A DNA stretch of 44,424 bases from Cellulomonas sp. (GTDB taxonomy: Bacteria; Actinomycetota; Actinomycetes; Actinomycetales; Cellulomonadaceae): positions 1-44,424 of the forward strand of contig NZ_JAGIBD010000028.1 in NCBI RefSeq assembly GCF_017744555.1, in the 5' to 3' direction. The translations under genes and the position numbers were made by a program. This document shows, piece after piece, positions 23,575 to 31,644 of the stretch. The number at the start of each line of letters is the position of its first letter. Position 1 is the stretch's first letter. Below the pieces are notes generated by a model that was not told where the DNA came from, did not search any database, and saw only the letters and a list, made by a program, of their open reading frames with translations.

Positions 23575-23613
23575 TATGCACACTTTAGTCGCGACGACTA
23601 AGAACTGCATAGT
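23573..23613. promoter_or_regulatory. 41-bp composite dyad operator of the AbiE pair
   Basis: Two nested perfect inverted repeats share one centre at 23593: outer ACTATGCA/TGCATAGT (23573-23580, 23606-23613) and inner TTAGTCG/CGACTAA (23585-23591, 23595-23601), with 4-base unmatched spacers. The segment is AT-rich against its surroundings and covers the antitoxin start codon. AbiEi proteins are known to repress by binding inverted repeats in their promoters. Confidence 0.75.
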
Positions 23614-23639
23614 TTCCCGGGGGACTACCGTCGGCCGCG

Positions 23640-25127
23640 TCAGGCGTTCGTCTGCACCGAGTGCGGCCTCTGCCCCTCGCCCGTCGCGAGTCGCGAGCGG
23701 CGCATCGAGTACGTGAAGTAGATGACGAGCCCGATGACGAGCCAGATGAGGAACCGCAGCCACGTCTCGACGGACAGGTTGATCATCAGGTAGACGCAGA
23801 TCGCTGCGGAGATGATCGGCAGCACCGGCACCCACGGCACCTTGAACGCGCGCGGCAGGTCGGGCCGCGTCCGCCGCAGGATGATCACGCCGATGCTGAC
23901 GACGACGAACGCGCTCAGCGTCCCGATGTTCACCATCTCCTCGAGCACCCCGACGGGCGTGAACCCGGCGACGACCATCGTGAGCACGGCGATGATGATC
24001 GTGATGACGTGCGGCGTGCGGAACTTCGGGTGCACGCGCGCGATCTGCGGCGGCAGCAGGTGGTCGCGGCCCATCGCGAACACGACGCGGCTCGCGCCGA
24101 TGAGCAGCGTGAGGACGACCGTCGTCAGGCCCGCGACCGCACCAGCGGAGATGAGCGTCGCGGCCCACTCCTGCCCGTGCACCTCGAACGCGTTCGCGAG
24201 CGCCGCGGCGGGGTCGAGCTTGTCGTAGCTGACCATCCCGGTCACGACGAACGAGACCGCGCAGTACAGGACGGTGCAGATGATGAGCGATCCGATGATG
24301 CCCCGGGGCAGGTCACGCTGCGGGTTGCGGGTCTCCTCGGCGGTGGTCGCCACGACGTCGAACCCGATGAACGCGAAGAACACGAGGGCCGCACCGGCGA
24401 AGATGCCGCCGATACCGAACGTCGACGGCGACAGGCCCAGGAGCGCCTGGATCAGCGGCTGCGTCAGACCCGTCGTCGCCTCGGTCGCCTGGGCAGGCGG
24501 GACGAACGGGCTGTAGTTCGCCGCGTCGATGAACCCGATGCCCGCAACGATGACGAACAGCACGATGAACAGCTTGATCGACACGAGCACCATGTTGACG
24601 CGCAGCGACTCCTTGATGCCCACCGTGATGAGCACGCCGAGCACCGCGACGAGCAGGACGGCCATCAGGTCGACCGTGCCGCCGTACCCGATCGACTCCG
24701 GGATCGTGATGCCGAGGTTCTCCAGGAACACCCCGAGATACGCGCTCCACCCCTGCGCGACCACGCTCGCGCCCAGCAGCATCTCGAGCAGCAGGTCCCA
24801 CCCGATGATCCAGGCGAACAGCTCGCCGAGGCTCGCGTAGCTGAACGTGTACGCCGACCCCGACACCGGCACCGTCGAGGCGAACTCGGCGTAGCACATG
24901 GCCGCGAGGCCGCAGCAGATCGCCGCGACGACGAACGACAGGACGATCGCCGGGCCGGCCACCTGGTGGGCCGCTCTACCGGTGAGCGTGAAGATGCCGG
25001 CGCCGATCACGACGCCGACACCGAACACGACCAGGTCCAGGGCGCTGAGGCTGCGCTTGAGCTGGTACTCCGGCTCGTCCGCGTCGGCCAGCGACTGCTC
25101 GATGCTCTTGGTCCGCAGGATGCTCAC
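23640..25127 (-). CDS. APC family amino acid permease (YfnA/CAT-like)
   Basis: A 495-residue transporter of the amino acid-polyamine-organocation superfamily with 12-14 hydrophobic segments. Segment 1 has the substrate-site motif VIGAGIFTLTG (residues 40-50). YAEFASTVPVSGSAYTFSY and FFAFIGFDVVATTAEETRNPQRDLP are typical of the cationic amino acid transporter (CAT) branch represented by YfnA. It probably imports a basic or neutral amino acid by proton symport; the substrate is not readable. The N-terminal tail (RTKSIEQSLADADEPEYQLKRSL) is a standard cytoplasmic start for this group. It lies between the AbiE pair and the solitary AbiEi-like gene, all on the minus strand, and I see no strong terminator before the AbiE operator. 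Confidence 0.9.
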   Translation of the reverse strand: MSILRTKSIEQSLADADEPEYQLKRSLSALDLVVFGVGVVIGAGIFTLTGRAAHQVAGPAIVLSFVVAAICCGLAAMCYAEFASTVPVSGSAYTFSYASLGELFAWIIGWDLLLEMLLGASVVAQGWSAYLGVFLENLGITIPESIGYGGTVDLMAVLLVAVLGVLITVGIKESLRVNMVLVSIKLFIVLFVIVAGIGFIDAANYSPFVPPAQATEATTGLTQPLIQALLGLSPSTFGIGGIFAGAALVFFAFIGFDVVATTAEETRNPQRDLPRGIIGSLIICTVLYCAVSFVVTGMVSYDKLDPAAALANAFEVHGQEWAATLISAGAVAGLTTVVLTLLIGASRVVFAMGRDHLLPPQIARVHPKFRTPHVITIIIAVLTMVVAGFTPVGVLEEMVNIGTLSAFVVVSIGVIILRRTRPDLPRAFKVPWVPVLPIISAAICVYLMINLSVETWLRFLIWLVIGLVIYFTYSMRRSRLATGEGQRPHSVQTNA

Positions 25128-25205
25128 GGGTGAGGCCCCTCGACGGTGGGACGGGTCCTCGCCAGTCTGGCCGCGCGCGAGGGGCGGCGCGCGGTGAGCA
25201 GCCCT

Positions 25206-25946
25206 CTACGTCTCCGACCCGACAGCAGCCCAGGCGCCGGCCACGACGTCGGCGGCCTCGGCGGCGGTGACGTCGAGGATCGTCTGGTGCCCGAGTGCCG
25301 CACGCCATCGCGCGACCTCACGCCGCACGTTCCGCAGCACCGGCTCGGCGACGGTCCGCCCGCGCTGGCCGGCGGCGAGCGCCTCGACGCGGTCCCAGTC
25401 CGCGGTCCGGCCGAGCGCAAGCATGGCGTCGTGCTTGTCGGCGTCGTTGACAGTACGGTCGCGGGCGAGGTCGACGAGCGTCTGCTCGGGAGTGGTCACC
25501 AGAGCGACGCCGAGCTCGGTGGCGATCGGCTGGGTGTCGATCTCGTCGAGGTCCCTCTGGACGAACCGGACCGCGGCATCTCGGCGATCGACGAGCGTCA
25601 CGTCCCGATGACGACGTGGGGCCGCAACCACGGCGTCCCCGCGCGCGCGAGGTGCGGCGCCGAGCAGGCGCGCAGCGGTCATGCCCATGAGCGCCGCGCC
25701 GCGGTCGCCGAAGATCGCCGTGGCGACGGCGGCTGCCGCCGCTTCCAGCGCGGGACGCCATCGGGCCCGGTCGTGCGCGTCGTCGGGAACAGCGACGTAG
25801 GTGCCGTAGGCGACCCGGTGCACCATCCCCTTCGCGGCCCGGTCCCGGAGCACCGCGCGGGGGTTGACGTAGGCACCGTCCAGGTCGGCCGGACGGACGG
25901 TCCGCATCGGACGCACCGCGAGGCGCATCCCCTCGCGTTCGGCCAT
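25206..25946 (-). CDS. Solitary AbiEi-like antitoxin with an AbiEii-like C-terminal tail
   Basis: A 246-residue paralogue of the AbiEi antitoxin at 22948-23574, sharing the winged-helix start (MRTVRPADLDGAYVNP, KGMVHRVAYGTYVAV) and the core (GMTAARLLGAAPRA, TTPEQTLVDLARD). Its last ~35 residues are not antitoxin sequence but match the end of the neighbouring AbiEii toxin: WRAALGHQTILDVTAAEA against WRRALGHQTRLRITAAEA, 17 identities over 27 aligned positions. No toxin gene follows. The simplest reading is an in-frame deletion that removed the toxin body and fused antitoxin to toxin tail. The alternative is a functional regulator that uses the tail as an interaction surface. Start chosen for a strong GAGGAGG site; an inverted repeat lies just upstream. 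Confidence 0.78.
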   Translation of the reverse strand: MAEREGMRLAVRPMRTVRPADLDGAYVNPRAVLRDRAAKGMVHRVAYGTYVAVPDDAHDRARWRPALEAAAAAVATAIFGDRGAALMGMTAARLLGAAPRARGDAVVAAPRRHRDVTLVDRRDAAVRFVQRDLDEIDTQPIATELGVALVTTPEQTLVDLARDRTVNDADKHDAMLALGRTADWDRVEALAAGQRGRTVAEPVLRNVRREVARWRAALGHQTILDVTAAEAADVVAGAWAAVGSET

Positions 25947-25972
25947 CACTTCCTCCTCAAATTCGGTTCGAA

Positions 25973-25993
25973 GTGTAGCCCGCAACGCTACAC
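25973..25993. promoter_or_regulatory. Inverted repeat upstream of the solitary AbiEi-like gene
   Basis: GTGTAGC-N7-GCTACAC forms a perfect 7-bp-arm dyad 27 bases before the start codon. Placement matches autorepression by the encoded winged-helix protein. Its sequence differs from the dyad of the complete AbiE pair, so the two systems are probably insulated. Confidence 0.55.
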
Positions 25994-26161
25994 ATCGCAC
26001 ATATTTGGTGTGCCAGCGCGCCGAGGTCGGCCAGTCGGCCGACGGCGTCCCGTGGCCCCCCAGCGGAACACTCGATGAACTCGCGGCACTCCGTGAGGCG
26101 CCGGGACCACGTTCACCGCATGCTTCGAAGACACGTCCGCACCTCAGACCGGGGGTTACGC

Positions 26162-26986
26162 ATGGGCACGATCACCACGACCGACGGCACCGAGATCTTC
26201 TACAAGGACTGGGGCACCGGACAGCCCCTGGTCTTCAGCCACGGCTGGCCCTTGTCGGCCGACGACTGGGACGCCCAGCTCCTGTACTTCGTGCAGCGCG
26301 GGTTCCGCGTGATCGCGCACGACCGCCGGGGCCACGGCCGCTCCACGCAGACGAGCGACGGCCACGACATGGACCACTACGCCGACGACCTGGCCGCGCT
26401 CACCGCGCACCTCGACCTGCGCGACGCGGTCCACATCGGCCACTCGACCGGCGGCGGCGAGGTCGTCCACTACATCGCGCGCCACGGGGAGTCCCGCGTC
26501 GCCAAGGCCGCCATCATCAGCGCGGTGCCGCCGATCATGGTCCAGACGGACGCCAACCCCGGCGGCCTGCCCAAGTCCGTGTTCGACGACCTCCAGGCAC
26601 AGCTCGCCGCCAACCGCTCCGAGTTCTACCGGGCGCTGCCCTCGGGGCCGTTCTACGGCTTCAACCGCGACGGCGTCGAGCCGTCCGAGGCGATCATCGA
26701 GAACTGGTGGCGGCAGGGGATGATGGGCGGCGCCAAAGCGCACTACGACGGGATCGTCGCGTTCTCGCAGACGGACTTCACCGACGACCTCCGTGCGATC
26801 ACGGTGCCGGTGCTGGTGATGCACGGCGACGACGACCAGATCGTCCCGTACGCCGACTCCGCGCCCCTGTCGGCGAAGCTCCTGCAGAACGGGACGCTCA
26901 AGACGTACGCCGGGTTCCCGCACGGGATGCCGACCACGCAGGCGGACACCATCAACGCGGACCTCCTGGCGTTCATCCAGTCGTGA
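26162..26986 (+). CDS. Alpha/beta hydrolase (non-haem haloperoxidase/aryl esterase-like)
   Basis: A 274-residue hydrolase of the cofactor-free haloperoxidase/esterase group. [18 protein letters not shown] is the usual start. The oxyanion strand is FSHGWPL, the nucleophile S95 lies in GHSTGGGE, the acid in [10 protein letters not shown], and the histidine in FPHGMPTT. The GHSTGG elbow, rather than GHSMGG, is typical of this subgroup. Enzymes of this group hydrolyse small esters or lactones and show perhydrolase activity; the natural substrate is unknown. Start at 26162 was preferred over an in-frame ATG 29 codons earlier because the family begins here and a GGGGG site precedes it. A 17-bp hairpin shared with the chitinase gene follows. 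Confidence 0.88.
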   Translation: MGTITTTDGTEIFYKDWGTGQPLVFSHGWPLSADDWDAQLLYFVQRGFRVIAHDRRGHGRSTQTSDGHDMDHYADDLAALTAHLDLRDAVHIGHSTGGGEVVHYIARHGESRVAKAAIISAVPPIMVQTDANPGGLPKSVFDDLQAQLAANRSEFYRALPSGPFYGFNRDGVEPSEAIIENWWRQGMMGGAKAHYDGIVAFSQTDFTDDLRAITVPVLVMHGDDDQIVPYADSAPLSAKLLQNGTLKTYAGFPHGMPTTQADTINADLLAFIQS

Positions 26987-26990
26987 GGCT

Positions 26991-27034
26991 GCGCCCGCGC
27001 ACCGTCGACGTGCATGACGACGGTGCGCGGGCGC
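26991..27034. terminator. Bidirectional 17-bp hairpin terminator
   Basis: GCGCCCGCGCACCGTCG (26991-27007) pairs perfectly with 27018-27034 around a 10-base loop. It sits 4 bases after the hydrolase stop and 7 bases from the chitinase stop, serving both convergent genes. Confidence 0.85.
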
Positions 27035-27040
27035 GCCCGG

Positions 27041-28471
27041 CTACTGCAGCACCGGCGCCAGCGCCGAGATCAGCGCCCCGCTGTTCGAGTCCTGGCTCAG
27101 CTCCCAGGCCATCGCCCCCCGCAGGTGCAGCGACTTGATGAGCGTGACCCGCTCCCCGATCGACCGCGGGCTGGAGAACGCGATGACGGTCGGCACGGTC
27201 GCCGGGCCAGTGGTGAGGTTCGGGTGCAGGGCAGCCGGGTTGAACAGGTACGGCTCTCCGGCCAGCGGGTTCCAGTACACGGTGTACCCGGCCCCACCTG
27301 TCACCCCCGCGGCGTCCACGTACCCGCCCTCGTCGACCAGCGCGTGATAGCTGGGCTGCGGCGCGACGTCGACGGTCAGGGAGTTCGGGTCGGTCCCGGT
27401 GTTGTCGAACGCCGAGTACAGCCCGTGGTTCGCGGTGGACGTCCGCAGGTACTGCTGCGCGTAGAACGGCACCCCGACGACGATCTTGTTCGCCGGCACG
27501 CCCTGCGTCAGGTAGTAGGCGACGGTTCCGGTGGTGTTCCAGGTCAGGTTCGGGAAGCCGGGGTCGCGGGGGTCGGGCGTGAACAGGGTGTTGTGCGACG
27601 CCTTGGGCCCGCTGGCGACGTTGAAGTCGTAGGTCATCACGTTCGCCCAGTCGAGGTGCTTCACGAACTGCTTGAGCTCGTAGTACTTCGTCGAGCTGGT
27701 CGCTGCGGGGAGCGCCGCGGTGAGCAGGTAGTGCTGACCGGTCTCCGCGCCGAGCGCGTCGAGCTGGCGGCGGAACTCGGCGGCGAGCAGTGTGGCGTTG
27801 TGCCGGTCGGCCGGGGTCGGGTTCACGTTCCCGTCGGCGACCTGGGTCGGGTACTCCCAGTCCAGGTCGATGCCGTCGAACACGCCCGCAGCGGCGCCGG
27901 CTCCCCCGGCGTTCTCGGGCCAGCCGCCGCCGGGCAGGTTGCCTTTGATGAACGTGTCGATGCACGACGACACGAACGCCTGCCGCAGCTGCGGCGTCGA
28001 GGCGAGCGTGGAGAACCACGTCGACTTCGTCCAGCCGCCGAGCGAGATCTCGACCTTCAGCCCCGGGTTCGCAGCCTTGAGCTTGCGGAGCTGGTTGAAG
28101 TTGCCGAACAGGTGCTGGTCGGGGTTCGACGGGTCGTCGGCGACGCCGTCGACGGTGTTGTCGCCGGTCCAGTAGACCTGCTGGTAGTCAGCCCACGGGT
28201 CGAGAACGTCGCAGCTTGCGGCGCCGGTCGCCGGGTCGTACGTCGGCACGCCGAACGCGTACTGGATGACGTTGAGCTTCGTCACGGGGATGTCCTTGAC
28301 GAAGTAGCCGCGGCCGTAGACGTCCCAGTCGGCGTAGTACGCCGACACGACCTTGTTCGGCGCGTCGCTGGGCGGCTTCGGTGACGCCTGGGCGGGCAGC
28401 GGCGCGACGAGCGCGAGGCTGACGCCGGCGACGATCGCGGCGGACACGGACAACCGGCGGGGACGACGCAT
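27041..28471 (-). CDS. Secreted GH18 chitinase
   Basis: A 476-residue exported glycoside hydrolase family 18 enzyme. The signal peptide covers about residues 1-29 (cleavage after AQA). The barrel begins VVSAYYADWDVYGRGY. SLGGW (143-147) and DGIDLDWE (199-206) are the two GH18 signatures, with D202, D204 and the proton donor E206 intact. MTYDF and the late WELSQDSNSG complete the barrel. There is no carbohydrate-binding module or fibronectin domain, so this is a catalytic-domain-only chitinase (EC 3.2.1.14), likely acting on chitin oligomers or loose chitin. It is transcribed alone from a promoter region with two short palindromes at 28506-28534. Confidence 0.93.
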   Translation of the reverse strand: MRRPRRLSVSAAIVAGVSLALVAPLPAQASPKPPSDAPNKVVSAYYADWDVYGRGYFVKDIPVTKLNVIQYAFGVPTYDPATGAASCDVLDPWADYQQVYWTGDNTVDGVADDPSNPDQHLFGNFNQLRKLKAANPGLKVEISLGGWTKSTWFSTLASTPQLRQAFVSSCIDTFIKGNLPGGGWPENAGGAGAAAGVFDGIDLDWEYPTQVADGNVNPTPADRHNATLLAAEFRRQLDALGAETGQHYLLTAALPAATSSTKYYELKQFVKHLDWANVMTYDFNVASGPKASHNTLFTPDPRDPGFPNLTWNTTGTVAYYLTQGVPANKIVVGVPFYAQQYLRTSTANHGLYSAFDNTGTDPNSLTVDVAPQPSYHALVDEGGYVDAAGVTGGAGYTVYWNPLAGEPYLFNPAALHPNLTTGPATVPTVIAFSSPRSIGERVTLIKSLHLRGAMAWELSQDSNSGALISALAPVLQ

Positions 28472-28505
28472 GACGCACTCCCTGACAACTCGGGCGACAC
28501 TGACC

Positions 28506-28534
28506 GGAATATGTAAGCATTCCTACCAAATTGG
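28506..28534. promoter_or_regulatory. Possible operators in the chitinase promoter
   Basis: GGAAT-N8-ATTCC (28506-28523) and CCAA-A-TTGG (28526-28534) lie side by side 35-63 bases upstream of the chitinase start, in a locally AT-rich stretch. Neither matches the DasR site I know from Streptomyces chitinase genes, so the regulator is unknown. Confidence 0.4.
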
Positions 28535-28666
28535 CGGTACGCCCACCCTACGGCCACCCGTCCGATACGCGTCAAGAGTCCGATCCCGCGAGAAGTCGTT
28601 TGCCGCCGACGACGGGCGTGTGCGACCGTTCTCCCGATCGTGATCGGACGTCAGGAGGTGAGACCC

Positions 28667-28726
28667 ATGAACGCAGTGTCGGCCACGGGTGCTCCCCCGC
28701 AGTCCACGATCGAGCGACGCAGGTAG
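28667..28726 (+). CDS. Possible 19-residue upstream ORF before the patatin gene
   Basis: The frame MNAVSATGAPPQSTIERRR is preceded, seven bases upstream of its ATG, by AGGAGGTGA, the most complete Shine-Dalgarno match in the window. It ends 46 bases before the patatin-like gene and lies in an otherwise empty 301-base intergenic region (28472-28772). It may be a leader that sets translation or transcription of the downstream gene, or a stray start site left by duplication of the gene start (both proteins begin MN followed by Ser/Thr/Ala/Pro). No stalling codon run is evident. Confidence 0.4.
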   Translation: MNAVSATGAPPQSTIERRR

Positions 28727-28772
28727 TCGCCACCGGAGCGCCCTCCACGCACCATCGCGAGAGGCAACTCCC

Positions 28773-29714
28773 ATGAACACCACACCCTCCTCGGCTCAGA
28801 CGAGCCCGCAGATCGACGCCACCGACCGCATCCCCGCAGGTGAGCGCGCCCTGGTTCTCGGCGGCGGCGGATCGGCCGGCAACGCCTGGCTGATCGGCGT
28901 CCTCGCCGGTCTGTCCGACGGCGGCCTCGACGTCACCGACACCGATCTGATCATCGGCACGTCGGCCGGAGCGACGGCCGCGGCGCAGGTCACCGCAGCG
29001 CCTTTGCCCGAGCTCCTCGCACAGACCCTCGACGCCACCCCGCTCCAGACCGGCGTCCGTCGGGGTCGCCCGATCGCGGGGTCCGGCGCGAACCCGCTGG
29101 AGACGCTGCAGCGTCTGATCGCCGCCTCCGACGACCCCGCCGACTACCGCAGGCGGATCAGCGCGGCAACGCTCGAGCTGGAGGGCGCATCGGACGGCGG
29201 CGGCACGGACCGGTGGCGCGCCATCGTCACACCGCGGCTGCCGAGCCTCGATTGGCCGGACCGCACGATCCTCCTCACGGCGATCGACGCCGACACCGCC
29301 ACACCGGTCGTCCTCGACCGGCACAGCGGGGTCGACCTCGTCGACGCCGTCGCCGCCAGCACGTCCAACGGCCTCGGATCCGGCCCCTACCGGATCGGCG
29401 ACCACCGCTACCTCGACGGCGGCTACCGGCGCAACGAGAACGCCGACCTGGCGGCCGGGTACGCGCGGGTCCTCGTGCTGTCGCCGCTCGGTGGCAGGAC
29501 CCTGACGCCGCCGGACTGGGGTCAGCAGCTCGCGACGCAGGTCGACGAGCTCCGCGCGAGCGGCAGCACGGTGGAGTCGATCCTGCCTGACGAGGCCTCT
29601 CTCGAGGCGTTCGGCGACAACATGATGAACCCGGCGACGCGCCCGCCCGCCGCACGAGCCGGCTTCGACCAGGGCCGAGCCCTCGCCGCCCGGCTCACGA
29701 CCTTCTGGCGCTGA
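28773..29714 (+). CDS. Patatin-like phospholipase family protein
   Basis: A 313-residue patatin-fold lipid acyl hydrolase. The oxyanion loop is GGGGSAG (30-36), the nucleophile S64 lies in GTSAG (62-66), and the catalytic aspartate D215 in YLDGGYRRNENADLA; together they form the Ser-Asp dyad. No signal peptide or membrane segment is seen, so it is probably cytoplasmic. The substrate could be phospholipid or another acyl ester. The ATG at 28773 is preceded by AGAGG and matches the family start; the longer frame adds a Ser/Arg-rich stretch. A 19-codon ORF with an excellent ribosome site lies just upstream, and a 16-bp hairpin closes the gene. Confidence 0.88.
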   Translation: MNTTPSSAQTSPQIDATDRIPAGERALVLGGGGSAGNAWLIGVLAGLSDGGLDVTDTDLIIGTSAGATAAAQVTAAPLPELLAQTLDATPLQTGVRRGRPIAGSGANPLETLQRLIAASDDPADYRRRISAATLELEGASDGGGTDRWRAIVTPRLPSLDWPDRTILLTAIDADTATPVVLDRHSGVDLVDAVAASTSNGLGSGPYRIGDHRYLDGGYRRNENADLAAGYARVLVLSPLGGRTLTPPDWGQQLATQVDELRASGSTVESILPDEASLEAFGDNMMNPATRPPAARAGFDQGRALAARLTTFWR

Positions 29715-29723
29715 CGCGAGACA

Positions 29724-29758
29724 GGGGTGGTCGTCCGCGTGGCGCGGACGACCACCCC
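29724..29758. terminator. Bidirectional 16-bp hairpin terminator
   Basis: GGGGTGGTCGTCCGCG (29724-29739) and its exact complement (29743-29758) are separated by a 3-base loop. It lies 9 bases past the patatin gene stop and 18 bases from the stop of the convergent oxidoreductase gene. Confidence 0.85.
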
Positions 29759-29776
29759 GGAGACGTCGACGGCCCG

Positions 29777-30671
29777 TCAGGGCACGTGCGCCCCGCCGTT
29801 GACGTTGATGACCTCACCGACGACGAAGCTCGACTCCGGCGACGCGAGGAACACGTAGGCCGGCGCCTGCTCGACGGGCTGGCTCGTCCGGCCGAGCCAC
29901 GACGAGTCGCCGAAGCCGTTCAGCTTCTCGGGCGGCTGCCCGTCGGACACCTGCAGCGGCGTCCAGACGGGTCCCGGGCGCGACGGCGTTCACGCGGATG
30001 CCGCGAGGTGCGAGGTCGGCGGCGAGCGCCTTCGTGAAGCCGATGATCCCGAACTTCGTCGACGCGTAGTTCACGATCATCGGCGACGGGTTGTACCCCT
30101 GCACCGACGTGCTGTTGATGATCGTCGCGCCCGGGCCGAGGTGCGGCAGCGCGTCGCGCGTGATCCAGAACATCGCGTACATGTTCGTCTGGATCGTGCG
30201 GTGCAGGTCGTCCTCGTCGAGCTCGTCGAACGTCTGGTGGTACACCTGGTGCGCCGCGTTGTTCACGAGGATGTCGAGCCCACCGAGCCCCTCCACCGCG
30301 TCCGCGACGAGCGTCCGGCAGAACTCCCGGTCCCGGATGTCGCCGGGCAGCAGGATCGCCTTGCGGCCCTCGGCGCGCACCACCTCCGCGATCGCCTCGG
30401 CGTCGACCTGCTCCTCGGGCAGGTAGCTGAGCGCCACGTCGGCGCCCTCGCGGGCGAACGCGATGGCCACTGCCGCGCCGATGCCCGAGTCGCCCCCGGT
30501 GATCAGCGCCTTGCGACCGGGCAGGCGACCCGTGCCGCGGTACGACGTCTCGCCGTGGTCGGCCTTGGGGTCGAGCTCGGCGTCGAGCCCGGGCAGCGGC
30601 TGCCACGAGGCGTGCGGCTTGATGTGCGAGTGGCGCTCGACGGGGTTGTCGAACGTGAGCTGATCAGACAT
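29777..30671 (-). pseudogene. SDR oxidoreductase with a single-base frameshift
   Basis: A short-chain dehydrogenase of the general-stress (YhdF/GSP39-like) group. The NAD(P) motif TGGDSGIG, NNAAHQ and YASTK catalytic pair are intact. After RVNAVAPG (about residue 233) the frame breaks. Removing one base, the T at 29972 (plus strand), restores PVWTPLQVSDGQPPEKLNGF and the usual ending VINVNGGAHVP, stopping at 29777; the repaired protein would be 297 residues. The uncorrected frame runs on into arginine-rich sequence. All catalytic residues precede the break, but the C-terminal substrate and tetramer segment is lost. Either a real recent mutation or a sequencing error in the run CCCGGGACCC. Confidence 0.8.
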
Positions 30672-30763
30672 CGGATCTCCTTCGCGGGTACCGGCGGGAC
30701 ACAGTCTCCCCGCACAGGCTCGCGCTCGAGACGACCGACGTGCCGCGAAGTAGAACGTTCTCT

Positions 30764-30801
30764 GACTGCGCCCGACGCGACATGGTGCCTCGGGCGCAGT
30801 C
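30764..30801 (-). terminator. Hairpin terminator after the 30808 hydrolase gene
   Basis: GACTGCGCCCGA (30764-30775) and its complement (30790-30801) form a 12-bp perfect stem with a 14-base loop, 7 bases beyond the hydrolase stop codon. Confidence 0.75.
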
Positions 30802-30807
30802 GACGCC

Positions 30808-31620
30808 TCAGACTTGCGGTCCGAGCCCCTGCTTCGCCAGCCAGTCGAGCGACGTCGTCGCGACCTCCTCCCACCCGCTGTCGATCACGAGGGAGTGCCC
30901 GCGGTCCGCGAACTCGAGCAGCTCCGTCACCGCGTTCGAGTGCCGGTACTGCCGGAGCGTGGACCGCGTGATCACCTCGGGGACGGTGCGGTCCTGCGCA
31001 CCCGTGATGAGCAGCAGCGGCCCACGGTCCTGGTTGTCGGTGTCGACCTTCGCCGGGGAGTGCAGCGAGAAGTTGGCCGCCGCCGCCTCGAACAGCGGCT
31101 TGCCGGGCGCCGGGATCGTCCACCGGTCGAACAGCTGGTCCGACTCCTCCTGGGAGACCGCGTTGCCGAAGCTGTACCGGAACTGTTCCTTGGTCAGGGA
31201 GACGGCGTGGTGCTTGTTCGCCGGGTTCTTGAAGACGGGCAGCGTGGCGCGCAGCGACGACAGCGGCAGCGGCAGGACGCCCTTGATCTGCGCGGCGTCG
31301 ATCGCCACGGCCGCCTCGGCGGCGTCCAGACCGAGCAGCTTCTCCGCGATCATCCCGCCGAACGAGTGGCCGACGAGGATCGGCTTGCGCGGCAGGTCGG
31401 CGAACAGGGCGAGGTAATGGTCGACCACGTCGTCGATGCCATTGTCGGCGATGTCGTCGGGGTTCGCCCGGGCACCCTCGACGGTGTCGGCGATGCCGGG
31501 CCAGCCGGGGGCGACGGCGGCGTAGCCGGCCTTCTCGAAGAGGTCGACCCAGGGCTGCCACGACGTCGCGTGCAACCAGAGGCCGTGGATGAAGACGACG
31601 GGGCGTCGGGCGTCGGTCAT
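30808..31620 (-). CDS. Alpha/beta hydrolase
   Basis: A 270-residue alpha/beta hydrolase. VVFIHGLWLHATSW gives the oxyanion strand, GHSFGGM the nucleophile S86, ITGAQDRTVP the acid, and DRGHSLVIDSGWEEV the histidine. Its cap region (KGVLPLPLSSLRATLPVFKNP) belongs to a group common in actinobacteria and often annotated only as hydrolase, and the substrate is unknown. Start ATG has GGAGGAG four bases upstream. It is divergent from an SDR gene across a 143-base region holding a 20-bp inverted repeat and a 15-bp palindrome, so the two genes are probably regulated together, perhaps for degradation or detoxification of one compound. Confidence 0.85.
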   Translation of the reverse strand: MTDARRPVVFIHGLWLHATSWQPWVDLFEKAGYAAVAPGWPGIADTVEGARANPDDIADNGIDDVVDHYLALFADLPRKPILVGHSFGGMIAEKLLGLDAAEAAVAIDAAQIKGVLPLPLSSLRATLPVFKNPANKHHAVSLTKEQFRYSFGNAVSQEESDQLFDRWTIPAPGKPLFEAAAANFSLHSPAKVDTDNQDRGPLLLITGAQDRTVPEVITRSTLRQYRHSNAVTELLEFADRGHSLVIDSGWEEVATTSLDWLAKQGLGPQV

Positions 31621-31644
31621 GGTGCTCCTCCAGCGGTGATGGGG

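Noticed and set aside
23574..23613. ATG inside the AbiE dyad as the antitoxin start (an extension reading MQFLVVATKVCI)
   Set aside because: It lies within the operator and adds residues not matched in the paralogous protein; GTG at 23574 fits the alignment better.
30752..30761. AGAACGTTCT palindrome as a second LexA box
   Set aside because: It lacks the 4-base spacer of the CGAAC-N4-GTTCG box and lies in the gap between two same-strand genes, next to a terminator.
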